A stretch of DNA of 5,453 nt, taken from assembly GCA_016871475.1 (NCBI GenBank), contig VHDG01000314.1:1-5453 (forward strand). Direction: 5' to 3'. This DNA comes from Verrucomicrobiota bacterium. Its GTDB lineage: Bacteria > Verrucomicrobiota > Verrucomicrobiia > Limisphaerales > UBA11320. This document shows positions 1-5,453 of the stretch, one piece after another. A model generated the notes under the pieces. It ran no database searches. It was not told where the DNA came from and saw only the letters and a list, made by a program, of their open reading frames with translations. The first letter of the stretch is position 1, and each line of letters begins with the position of its first letter. The position numbers were made by a program, and so were the translations under genes.

Positions 1-75
1 AAGCTGGTTTGGGATCTCGGCTCCGACAACGACCGAATCGTCGAGGCTGTCATCGCAGCCAAATCAAAGAAGTAG
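1..75 (+). CDS. C-terminal end of an unidentified protein (partial)
   Basis: Frame 1 is open from the first base and ends in TAG at 73-75, giving 24 residues that begin KLVWDLGSDNDR and end AAKSKK. The tail has an amphipathic helix look (RIVEAVIAAK) with a basic end, as at the C-terminus of many soluble proteins. I cannot assign a family from so little. The gene converges on the DUF1501 gene, whose stop lies 46 bases away, and a hairpin follows its stop codon, which supports this being the true end of a plus-strand gene. The start lies outside the window. Confidence 0.6.
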   Translation, partial: KLVWDLGSDNDRIVEAVIAAKSKK

Positions 76-88
76 CTCTGCTCTCAGA

Positions 89-103
89 CGGGTTGCTAGC
101 CCG
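89..103 (+). terminator. Possible weak intrinsic terminator after the first plus-strand gene
   Basis: The sequence CGGGTTGCTAGCCCG can fold into a six-pair stem (four G-C pairs, one U-G, one U-A) with a three-base loop. CTTATTT follows at 104-110, a short and imperfect U-rich tail. It starts 13 bases after the TAG at 73-75, a good position for ending the plus-strand transcript. On the minus strand the stem has no U-run after it, so it is less likely to stop the DUF1501 transcript. The stem is short, so the call is tentative. Confidence 0.35.
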
Positions 104-121
104 CTTATTTCATGCTCCAGC

Positions 122-1537
122 CTAGGAGATCACGCCATGCGCGACATTTCCGTGCACGTCGGTGAGGCGGAAGTCCCGTCCGCCATATCGATAGGTCAGG
201 CGGGTATGATCCAATCCCATCAGATGCAGAATGGTGGCGTGATAGTCGTGGACGTGCATGGGATCCTTGACGATTGTCGAACCGAGCTCATCGGTCTCTC
301 CGTAGGTCGATCCAGGCTTGATTCCCGCTCCGGCCAGCAGGCACGTAAAAGCCTTTGCAAAGTGGTTTCTGCCCTTGCTGTTCAGGCCGTCAGTCCAGGG
401 GGTTCGACCGAACTCCGTGCATATCGCCACGAGCGTGTCCTGCAACAGCCCACGTTCTCGCAGGTCGGTGAGGAGCGATGTCAGGGATTGATCGACACGC
501 GCGGCCTTGGGTCGGTGCGCGGCCATGTCACCATGCGAATCCCAGTTGTCGCCTGATCCCGTATCGATGATCTCCACCACTCGAACTCCGCGCTCTACAA
601 GCCTTCGCGCGCCCAGACACTGCCAACCGAAGGAACGCCGATCTCCCGGCTTCACTCCGTAGGCGTCCAGAGTGGCCTGGCTCTCGCCGCGAATATCGAA
701 GGCCGCAGGAGCCGTTTGCATCATCCCTCGCGCCACAGCAAGCGAGCTCATCTGTCCTCTTAAATCCGCGCCGTGGCTTCGTCTTGCCGCATGATCCTGG
801 TTCACCTGCTGCAGCATCTCCTGCTCGAGGTCCGCCAGCGAAGTCTTCCTCGGCAGCGCTTTCAGATTGGGGATCAAGTCATCGCCGGGGATGATCCTCA
901 GACCATGATGGTGGGCGGGCAGGAACTGGGCATCGAAGACTTGTGCACCTGCGTACGGGAGATGCTCAGCAAAAACCATGTACGCGGGTAGATTCGGGTT
1001 CCGTGTACCCAGACCATGACTGATCCAGGAACCGATGCTCGGCATTGGAACCGTGGAGGAGCCCGTGTGCATGGCCAAGGTCGCCTGAAAGTGCTCCACG
1101 ATGTCCGTATGGAGGGAGCGAACGATGCAAAGCTGGTCCGCGAGACCGGCCAGTTTGGGAAAGAGATCGCTGACCCAAATCCCGGCCTGGCCATGCCGAC
1201 GAAACTCGAACGGAGATCCAAGCAATGGCTGCTTGCGAGCTTCGTCAGGTCTCAGTCCTGCCGCATCAGCCGGCTCGCCATGTCGTGCCTGCAAGGCCGG
1301 CTTGAAATCAAAGGTGTCCACATGCGACATCCCACCGGTCAGGAAGACAATGATCAGATGCTGAGCCCTGGCAGGATGATGTGAAGGGCGCGGCGCGAAC
1401 ACGGCCGCTTCCCCCATCGAAGCCCGATGAGCAAGGGCCGCCTGAAGTGACAGCCCTCCGCCCCCAACCATCCAGGTCGACGCCTTCAAGAAATCCCGGC
1501 GCGTTGTTCGAAAGCCCATGAGCGGATTCGGGTTCAT
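122..1537 (-). CDS. DUF1501 family protein, Tat-exported (alkaline phosphatase/sulfatase-like fold)
   Basis: A 471-residue protein of the DUF1501 family (usually about 430-500 residues), so full length. The N-terminus holds a twin-arginine signal, TTRRDFLK at residues 11-18, followed by a Gly/Leu/Ala-rich stretch (about 19-38), which implies export of the folded protein across the inner membrane. Family motifs appear in order: GGMSHVDTFDFKP at 68-80, PSIGSWISHGLG at 166-177, NWDSHGD at 331-337, TEFGRTP at 374-380, GRNHF at 389-393, HVHDYHATILHLMGLDH at 428-444 and the closing YGGRDFRLTDVHG at 451-463. The His/Asp/Glu-rich motifs fit the metal site expected of the alkaline-phosphatase-like clan, but the substrate is unknown. 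It is the second gene of the operon: its ATG lies one base after the stop of the DUF1549/DUF1553 gene, with no clear Shine-Dalgarno, so translation probably depends on the upstream gene. Met7 is an alternative start that also keeps the Tat motif. The family call is firm; a role in polysaccharide breakdown is inferred from the usual context of such pairs. Confidence 0.95.
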   Translation of the reverse strand: MNPNPLMGFRTTRRDFLKASTWMVGGGGLSLQAALAHRASMGEAAVFAPRPSHHPARAQHLIIVFLTGGMSHVDTFDFKPALQARHGEPADAAGLRPDEARKQPLLGSPFEFRRHGQAGIWVSDLFPKLAGLADQLCIVRSLHTDIVEHFQATLAMHTGSSTVPMPSIGSWISHGLGTRNPNLPAYMVFAEHLPYAGAQVFDAQFLPAHHHGLRIIPGDDLIPNLKALPRKTSLADLEQEMLQQVNQDHAARRSHGADLRGQMSSLAVARGMMQTAPAAFDIRGESQATLDAYGVKPGDRRSFGWQCLGARRLVERGVRVVEIIDTGSGDNWDSHGDMAAHRPKAARVDQSLTSLLTDLRERGLLQDTLVAICTEFGRTPWTDGLNSKGRNHFAKAFTCLLAGAGIKPGSTYGETDELGSTIVKDPMHVHDYHATILHLMGLDHTRLTYRYGGRDFRLTDVHGNVAHGVIS

Positions 1538-1541
1538 ATCA
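1535..1541 (-). promoter_or_regulatory. Stop-start junction TGATATG (translational coupling)
   Basis: On the minus strand the TGA of the DUF1549/DUF1553 gene (1541-1539) and the ATG of the DUF1501 gene (1537-1535) are separated by a single T. The bases just upstream (CTATATCGAT) contain no GGAGG-like site. Ribosomes ending the first gene would sit on the start of the second, so reinitiation is the likely means of translation and would keep the two proteins in step. Spacing is seen directly; coupling is inferred. Confidence 0.6.
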
Positions 1542-3692
1542 ATCGATATAGAGAAAGGGGTTGGATGTGATCAGCACCCGACACCAGCTGATCCACGCTT
1601 CCCGGAGGCTTTCGTCCGAAGCCAAGCCCTCTGCTCCGGCCTGTTTCTGGCACATCCTCAGAAAGACTGAGGCTGTTTTGAGTTCGTGTGGTTTGGCTGG
1701 CCGAGCCCATGCGCTCTCGATGCCCTGGGCCAGTCTTTCCTTTTCTGTCAGATGGGTCTGAGCGAGCAAAGTGTCCGCAAATAATCTGGCCTGCTCCTGA
1801 ACGAAGGGGTGATTCATCAGGTAGAGTGCCTGGGTTGGAAGACTGGACACGGGACGCATGTCGGTGGACACGTTCGCATCAGGGGCGTCGAACAAGGCCA
1901 GGTATGGATGTCGCTGAATACGTTGCCGCATCAGATAGACGCTTCGATGGTTCGATTCATAAACCGCCTTGAAGGGGTCGTGCTGCGTCCATCGCCATTC
2001 CTCGATGGGTGGGAACGGATGAGCTCCGGGCCGTCGCAGGTCGAGTTGCCTTCCCATCAGCAGCATGCTGTCACGAATCGCCTCGGCGTCTGCTCGCTGC
2101 CGGTTCTGGCGCCAAAGCCATCGATTGGAGGGATCCTTGATTGAGCCCTGATGCTGAGCTTTGAATCCAGAGGTCTGCTGCCAGGTTGCCGAATGCAGGA
2201 TCAACCGGTGCATGTGCTTGATGGACCATCCTGAGCGGATGAACTCGGAGGCGAGCCAGTCGATGAGTTCCGGATGGGAGGGTGGTTCTGAGCTTAACCC
2301 GAGGTTCGAGGGCGTGGCCGCAAGGGCGTGGCCGAAGTGTCCCTGCCAGATTCGATTCACCATCGTCCTCCCGGTGAGAGGATTGCGGGGGTGGGTTATC
2401 CAGCGTGCCAGTTCCAGGCGACCGCTCGAGCCGGTAGGCAGGACAGGAGGTGGTGTTGACTTGCTGAAGAAGGCCGGAAAACAGCGGGGCACTTTGTCCC
2501 CTGGTTGACCTGGATCACCCGACTTCTGCAGCGGGTGATCCTCTCCTTTTCCTTCCGACACCGCGTAGGCAGCTGGTGCGTCAGGATGGGTGCCGGACCG
2601 CTCACGCCTTTTGAGCTCCAATCTGAGCTGCTGAATCCTGGTATCGAGGGAAGTGCGGGCCGGGCTATTTGATTCGGCGGCAGTTTTCGAGGCATCCAAG
2701 CGAGCCAGTTCGGTGCGCAGTTCCTGGAGGCGTTGGCGGTTCGCGGCCAGGGCTGCCTCGGCCTCCGCCGGCGGAGCGAGTGGAACGAAGCCTGTTCGCG
2801 GAAGGCTCTTCGACTGGAATTCTTCCGAACCTGCATAAGGAAACCGGGTGCTGGCAAAGATTCCGTAAAGGCCGTAGTAGTCGCGCGCTGTGACTGGATC
2901 GCTCTTGTGGTCGTGACACCTTGCGCACTTGAAAGTCATTCCCAAAAAGGTCCGGCCCGTGGTGTCGATTGCGTCTTCCAGGGTGAGATGCATCAGTTCG
3001 AAAGGCCCCGTGGCGTATCTCCTCGAAAGCGCGAGAAAGCCGGTCGCAACGATTCTTTCCGCCCGCCTTACAGTAGGTGCCTCTTGAGTCAGAATATCGC
3101 CTGCAAGCTGTTCCACGATGAACTGGTCATAGGGAAGGTCCTGGTTGAATGCGTCGATGATGTAGTCACGGTACCGGAAAGACTCTGGTACGGGATAATC
3201 CGCGTTGTCGCCCGCGGTATCGGCGTAGCGCACGACATCCATCCAGTGACGTCCCCAACGTTCCCCGTAATGGGGAGATGCCAGGAGGCGTTCCACCACG
3301 TTGCTGAAGGCGTTGGATGAACGATCAGCACGAAATGCCTTTTGTTCGTTGAGACTGGGCGGGAGTCCGATCAGGTCAAAGTGGAGGCGGCGCAGCAATT
3401 CATCCTTTGAAGCTTGAGCTGAAGGCTTGAGCTGAAGGGCTTCAAGCTTCGACAGGATAAAGCGATCCAGGTCGGTTCGCGGCCATCGTCTGTCCTTCAC
3501 CTCCGGGGGATACGGTCGTTGGAGTTCCTGATACGCCCACCAGGATGCAGGATCGCGAGGAGGGGTGGGTTCATTGGCGGACATCCATCCGATGGAGAGG
3601 AGCAACCACACGAGGGCGATGTGGATGGAACTCCTGCGCGGACCCGAAGGAGATCCGGGCGTGTGGGTGTTGGATGGGGCCGATACCGACAT
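1539..3692 (-). CDS. DUF1549/DUF1553 (PSCyt2-PSD1) exported protein with one haem-c motif
   Basis: A 717-residue protein. The N-terminus has basic residues (PRR, 18-20), a hydrophobic core (about 23-36, IHIALVWLLLSIGW) and a probable cleavage site after MSA at 37-39, so export by Sec is likely. WWAYQELQRP (51-60) is typical of the segment before the first domain. DUF1549/PSCyt2 spans about 73-280, with DRFILSKLEA, LIGLPPS and YGERWGRHWMDVVRYADT, and ends with CARCH at 256-260, a CxxCH haem-c motif followed by DHKSDP. A charged, probably coiled-coil linker covers about 307-365. DUF1553/PSD1 spans about 424-700, with GRLELARWITHPRNPLTGRTMVNRIW and SLPTQALYLMNHPFV, and closes with the family-typical NPFLYID. 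Both domains are complete, but the N-terminal PSCyt1 domain of the longer (roughly 900-1100 residue) family members is absent. An in-frame TGA two codons before the ATG fixes this as the first available start; no Shine-Dalgarno is visible. It leads the operon with the DUF1501 gene. Enzymatic activity is not established for the family; electron transfer linked to polysaccharide use is a guess from context. Confidence 0.95.
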   Translation of the reverse strand: MSVSAPSNTHTPGSPSGPRRSSIHIALVWLLLSIGWMSANEPTPPRDPASWWAYQELQRPYPPEVKDRRWPRTDLDRFILSKLEALQLKPSAQASKDELLRRLHFDLIGLPPSLNEQKAFRADRSSNAFSNVVERLLASPHYGERWGRHWMDVVRYADTAGDNADYPVPESFRYRDYIIDAFNQDLPYDQFIVEQLAGDILTQEAPTVRRAERIVATGFLALSRRYATGPFELMHLTLEDAIDTTGRTFLGMTFKCARCHDHKSDPVTARDYYGLYGIFASTRFPYAGSEEFQSKSLPRTGFVPLAPPAEAEAALAANRQRLQELRTELARLDASKTAAESNSPARTSLDTRIQQLRLELKRRERSGTHPDAPAAYAVSEGKGEDHPLQKSGDPGQPGDKVPRCFPAFFSKSTPPPVLPTGSSGRLELARWITHPRNPLTGRTMVNRIWQGHFGHALAATPSNLGLSSEPPSHPELIDWLASEFIRSGWSIKHMHRLILHSATWQQTSGFKAQHQGSIKDPSNRWLWRQNRQRADAEAIRDSMLLMGRQLDLRRPGAHPFPPIEEWRWTQHDPFKAVYESNHRSVYLMRQRIQRHPYLALFDAPDANVSTDMRPVSSLPTQALYLMNHPFVQEQARLFADTLLAQTHLTEKERLAQGIESAWARPAKPHELKTASVFLRMCQKQAGAEGLASDESLREAWISWCRVLITSNPFLYID
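2813..2829. repeat. 17-base direct repeat, copy 1 (inside the DUF1549/DUF1553 gene)
   Basis: ACTGGAATTCTTCCGAA here is identical to 3734-3750 in the divergent intergenic region. In this copy the minus strand encodes part of SEEFQS (residues 289-294), shortly after the CxxCH region of the DUF1549 domain. Flanking bases differ between the copies, so the match is exactly 17 bases. Confidence 0.6.
3412..3437. repeat. 13-base tandem repeat inside the DUF1549 domain
   Basis: GCTTGAGCTGAAG occurs twice head to tail (3412-3424 and 3425-3437). A 9-base inverted pair flanks and partly overlaps it: GAAGCTTGA at 3409-3417 and TCAAGCTTC at 3442-3450. Because 13 is not a multiple of three, the two units are read in different frames of the gene and give LQLKP and SAQAS. 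The protein still matches the family pattern here without an obvious gap, so the reading frame is intact. Confidence 0.6.
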
Positions 3693-3819
3693 TCGTCAGG
3701 GTGGAATAGAACCAAAACCACGTGAGGCGGGCCACTGGAATTCTTCCGAAGGCGCCTCGTTTTCAATCCGAACATTGCCAATGGGGTTTCGCAGGGTTAA
3801 CACTCAGCCCCTCACTCAT
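3693..3819. promoter_or_regulatory. Divergent intergenic region controlling the DUF operon and the UPF0261 gene
   Basis: These 127 bases separate the start codons of two divergent transcripts and must hold the 5' signals of both, unless leaders extend into the genes. On the plus strand TTGCCA at 3775-3780 resembles a -35 box (5 of 6 bases), but the hexamer 17 bases on (TAACAC, 3798-3803) is a poor -10. If used, transcription would begin near 3810, giving a very short leader before the ATG at 3820. On the minus strand I see no convincing -35/-10 pair. The region also contains one copy of a 17-base repeat (3734-3750), which includes a small GGAA-TTC-TTCC inverted motif. Promoter positions are weakly supported; the region's role follows from gene layout. 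Confidence 0.4.
3734..3750. repeat. 17-base direct repeat, copy 2 (divergent intergenic region)
   Basis: ACTGGAATTCTTCCGAA is identical to 2813-2829 and in the same orientation. It lies 42 bases upstream of the DUF1549/DUF1553 start and 69 bases upstream of the UPF0261 start, and contains GGAA and TTCC arms around a TTC spacer. Whether it is an operator, a duplication remnant or coincidence cannot be decided here. Confidence 0.5.
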
Positions 3820-5046
3820 ATGGCAACAATCGCTGTTTTAGGCACCTTTGACACCAAAGGCGTGGAGCACGGGTTTGTGGCGGATCTGATTCGCCAGCGT
3901 GGGCATTCCCCATTGCTGATCGATGTCGGCAGCCTCGATGCCCCGACCCTCACACCGGATATCACACGCGAGGAATCCGCTCGTGCATCTGGAGCGGACT
4001 GGGCCGCTCTTCAACGCAAGAAGGACCGAGGGGAATCGGTCGCTGCAATGTCCAAGGGTGCTCCGATCCTGCTGAGCCGGCTGGTTGCTGAAGGCAGGAT
4101 TCAAGGAGTCATCTCACTCGGCGGTGGTGGAGGTACAGCCATTGGGACAGCAGCGATGCGTGCATTGCCCATTGGTTTCCCGAAGGTGATGGTCAGCACA
4201 CTCGCTGGTGGGAACACGGCACCCTATGTGGGATCCAAGGACATTGTCATGATTCCGAGCATCGTGGACGTGGCAGGCATCAACCGGATTTCCCGGCAGA
4301 TCCTTACCCGTGCAGCCGGCGCGATCTGTGGGATGGTGGAGATGAACGTGTCTGCGGCGGCCGATCGTCCGGTATTGGTCGCAAGTCAATTTGGGAACAC
4401 GACCCGGTGCGTGGATCATGCCCGCCAGCTGCTTGAGCGGGCGGGTTATGAAGTTCTGGTCTTCCATGCCACCGGTTCGGGTGGTCGCGCCATGGAGGCT
4501 TTGATCGAGTCCAGGTGGGTGGCGGGTGTGCTGGATATGACGACCACTGAATGGGCCGATGAGCTGGTCGGAGGGGTTCTTGGCGCCGGTCCGACACGGT
4601 TGGAAGCAGCAGCTCGTGGAGGGGTTCCTGCCATCGTGACACCGGGCTGTCTCGACATGGTTAACTTCGGCGCCCCGGAGACTGTGCCGTCCCGGTTTCA
4701 GGGCAGGAATTTTTATCAGCACAATCCCCAGGTCACCCTGATGCGTACGACGCCCGAGGAATGCACCCAGCTGGGCAGGATCCTGGCCGACAAGGTCAAT
4801 CTCTCCGTCGGACCTGTCACGGTGTTTCTCCCGCTCAAGGCCATCAGCATCATCAGCGCGCCAGGCCAGAAATTCCACGACCCGCAAGCCGATGCCGCTT
4901 TGTTTGAGAGCATTCGGAAGCATCTTCGTCCGGGGATTCCCTTGGTGGAGATGGACTGTGAGATCAACGCGCCGGAATTTGCCGAGGCCTGCGCCTTGGA
5001 GTTGTTGAAACATGTCGGAACGGCCTTGTCGGGCAAGGGCTCCTGA
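3820..5046 (+). CDS. UPF0261 / Tm-1-like ATP-binding domain protein
   Basis: A 408-residue protein, the usual length for UPF0261 (about 400). The family opens with a beta strand and xGTxDTKG, seen as MATIAVLGTFDTKG at residues 1-14. Other recognisable segments are the glycine loop SLGGGGGTAIGT (99-110), STLAGGNTAPYVGSKDI (126-142), FHATGSGGRAME (215-226), TTTEWADELVGG (241-252), PGCLDMVNFG (275-284) and HNPQVTLMRTTPEE (301-314). There is no signal peptide or membrane segment, so it is probably cytoplasmic. Plant Tm-1, which blocks tomato mosaic virus replication, carries this domain at its N-terminus and binds ATP; the bacterial reaction is not established. I chose the ATG at 3820 because it matches the family N-terminus. 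An in-frame ATG at 3781 would add 13 residues with no family resemblance, and the still longer frame from 3565 overlaps the divergent gene. No Shine-Dalgarno is seen. No TIM-barrel (PEP-hydrolase-like) partner follows. Confidence 0.92.
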   Translation: MATIAVLGTFDTKGVEHGFVADLIRQRGHSPLLIDVGSLDAPTLTPDITREESARASGADWAALQRKKDRGESVAAMSKGAPILLSRLVAEGRIQGVISLGGGGGTAIGTAAMRALPIGFPKVMVSTLAGGNTAPYVGSKDIVMIPSIVDVAGINRISRQILTRAAGAICGMVEMNVSAAADRPVLVASQFGNTTRCVDHARQLLERAGYEVLVFHATGSGGRAMEALIESRWVAGVLDMTTTEWADELVGGVLGAGPTRLEAAARGGVPAIVTPGCLDMVNFGAPETVPSRFQGRNFYQHNPQVTLMRTTPEECTQLGRILADKVNLSVGPVTVFLPLKAISIISAPGQKFHDPQADAALFESIRKHLRPGIPLVEMDCEINAPEFAEACALELLKHVGTALSGKGS

Positions 5047-5389
5047 CCCAATAGACCGTCGTCTCGATCCTGCTTCGGATGCTGCATGGGCGCATCTCAG
5101 CCTTCTCGATCCGCGTCCGCCCCCGCATCCCCTCTTGCCCTCGTCATCGTCATCGAAGACTCCCCAACCACCCTGTCGACCCTGAAAAGCTAGCGGTGTC
5201 CTACCACCTCCCTGGAGGCGATCTTAAGGGAACGACCGACTGCTCGACGGAATCCTTGGCATCGCGGACCCATAGCCGGTTACGATTACGGGAGGGGTCG
5301 CGCTGGAAAAATGCGAGATTCGCCTGTGCTGCTTTCCGCTCCGGGATCGCGGTTGACTCCCCTGCGACTTTGCTGGTGTTCTTGGGCTC
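5047..5389. other. Gene-poor segment of 343 bases
   Basis: No frame here is a convincing gene. A plus-strand frame at 5079-5393 (104 codons) gives an Arg/Ser/Pro-rich product without domain character. A minus-strand frame at 5404-5201 (67 codons) has a more protein-like composition (FFQRDPSRNRNRLWVRDAK) but no family I recognise and no clear start signal. A 35-codon plus-strand frame at 5086-5193 contains LALVIVIEDSPTTLSTLK, which resembles the first strand and acidic pair of a response-regulator receiver domain but stops at once. The hairpin GATGC/GCATC at 5078-5096 has no U-tail. The segment presumably holds the 3' end of the UPF0261 transcript and the promoter of the gene at 5390, neither of which I can locate. 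Confidence 0.5.
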
Positions 5390-5453
5390 ATGACTGCGCT
5401 GCATCGCTTCCGATTTTTGGCCCTCCTGGCGAGTGTCTGGGCTGGTCTCCTGC
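5390..5453 (+). CDS. N-terminus of a secreted or membrane protein (partial)
   Basis: An ATG at 5390 opens a frame that runs to the window edge, giving 21 complete codons. The product begins MTALHRFRF and continues LALLASVWAGLL: a short basic N-region (His5, Arg6, Arg8) followed by a hydrophobic core, the classic start of a Sec signal peptide or membrane anchor. An in-frame TGA at 5354-5356 lies upstream with no other ATG, GTG or TTG in between, so this is the only common start codon available. No Shine-Dalgarno is visible. The mature protein is outside the window, so its function is unknown. Its start overlaps the TGA of the doubtful 5079-5393 frame as ATGA, which I take as coincidence. Confidence 0.55.
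   Translation, partial: MTALHRFRFLALLASVWAGLL

Noticed and set aside
137..556. A 139-codon plus-strand frame opposite the end of the DUF1501 gene.
   Set aside because: It is antisense to conserved DUF1501 motifs and has no recognisable domain, so it is a shadow of the real gene.
3565..3819. An 85-codon upstream extension of the UPF0261 frame, open without a stop.
   Set aside because: It lies antisense to the signal-peptide end of the DUF1549/DUF1553 gene and across the shared control region, and its residues do not resemble the UPF0261 family. The family N-terminus begins at the ATG at 3820.
4114..5013. A 299-codon open frame on the minus strand inside the UPF0261 gene.
   Set aside because: Its codons are exact reverse complements of the sense codons, so it stays open merely because the real gene avoids TTA, CTA and TCA codons in this stretch. 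The product is His/Arg/Cys-rich and shows no domain, while the plus strand encodes clear UPF0261 motifs.
5078..5096. Hairpin GATGC-(9 bases)-GCATC after the UPF0261 gene as a terminator.
   Set aside because: The stem is only five pairs with a nine-base loop and no U-run after it, so it does not look like an intrinsic terminator.
5079..5393. A 104-codon plus-strand frame whose TGA overlaps the ATG at 5390 (ATGA).
   Set aside because: The product is rich in Arg, Ser and Pro with no hydrophobic core pattern or motif, and it has no start signal. The ATGA overlap alone is not enough to support a gene.
5201..5404. A 67-codon minus-strand frame in the gene-poor segment.
   Set aside because: Its composition is plausible (RNRLWVRDAKDSVEQ), but I recognise no family, the start lies inside the signal-peptide gene at 5390, and its codon use does not stand out. 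It remains possible but unsupported.

Overview
The window suggests a bacterium of the Planctomycetes-Verrucomicrobia group (PVC). The main reason is a two-gene operon pairing a DUF1549/DUF1553 protein (PSCyt2/PSD1, 'planctomycete cytochrome' type) with a Tat-exported DUF1501 protein, a combination that is greatly expanded in Planctomycetota and Verrucomicrobiota. Base composition is moderately GC-rich, and no start has a convincing Shine-Dalgarno sequence, which is common in these phyla. I cannot decide between the two phyla from the sequence alone.

Layout, left to right. Bases 1-75 are the last 24 codons of an unidentified plus-strand gene. A short hairpin (89-103) lies in the 46-base convergent gap. 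Two minus-strand genes follow: the DUF1549/DUF1553 gene (3692 down to 1539) is transcribed first, then the DUF1501 gene (1537 down to 122). Only one base separates the stop of the first from the start of the second, so they almost certainly form a translationally coupled operon. A 127-base divergent region (3693-3819) carries the control signals for this operon and for a plus-strand UPF0261/Tm-1-like gene (3820-5046). About 340 bases without a convincing gene follow (5047-5389). A new plus-strand gene with a typical signal peptide starts at 5390 and runs off the window.

How the genes may work together. The two minus-strand proteins both carry export signals (Sec-like for DUF1549/DUF1553, Tat for DUF1501) and probably act together outside the cytoplasm. 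The first has a CxxCH haem-c motif and the second belongs to an alkaline-phosphatase/sulfatase-like fold family. Such pairs are usually linked, by context and not by biochemistry, to breakdown of complex polysaccharides. The UPF0261 protein has no export signal and is presumably cytoplasmic; its bacterial function is not established, and any link to the divergent operon is inference.

I found no CRISPR array, transposase, tRNA, rRNA, phage gene or recognisable defence system. The unusual points are modest: a PSCyt2/PSD1 protein without the N-terminal PSCyt1 domain, a UPF0261 gene with no visible TIM-barrel partner, a 17-base repeat shared by the operon's coding and upstream regions, a 13-base tandem repeat read in two frames, and a short receiver-like peptide frame in the gene-poor segment.
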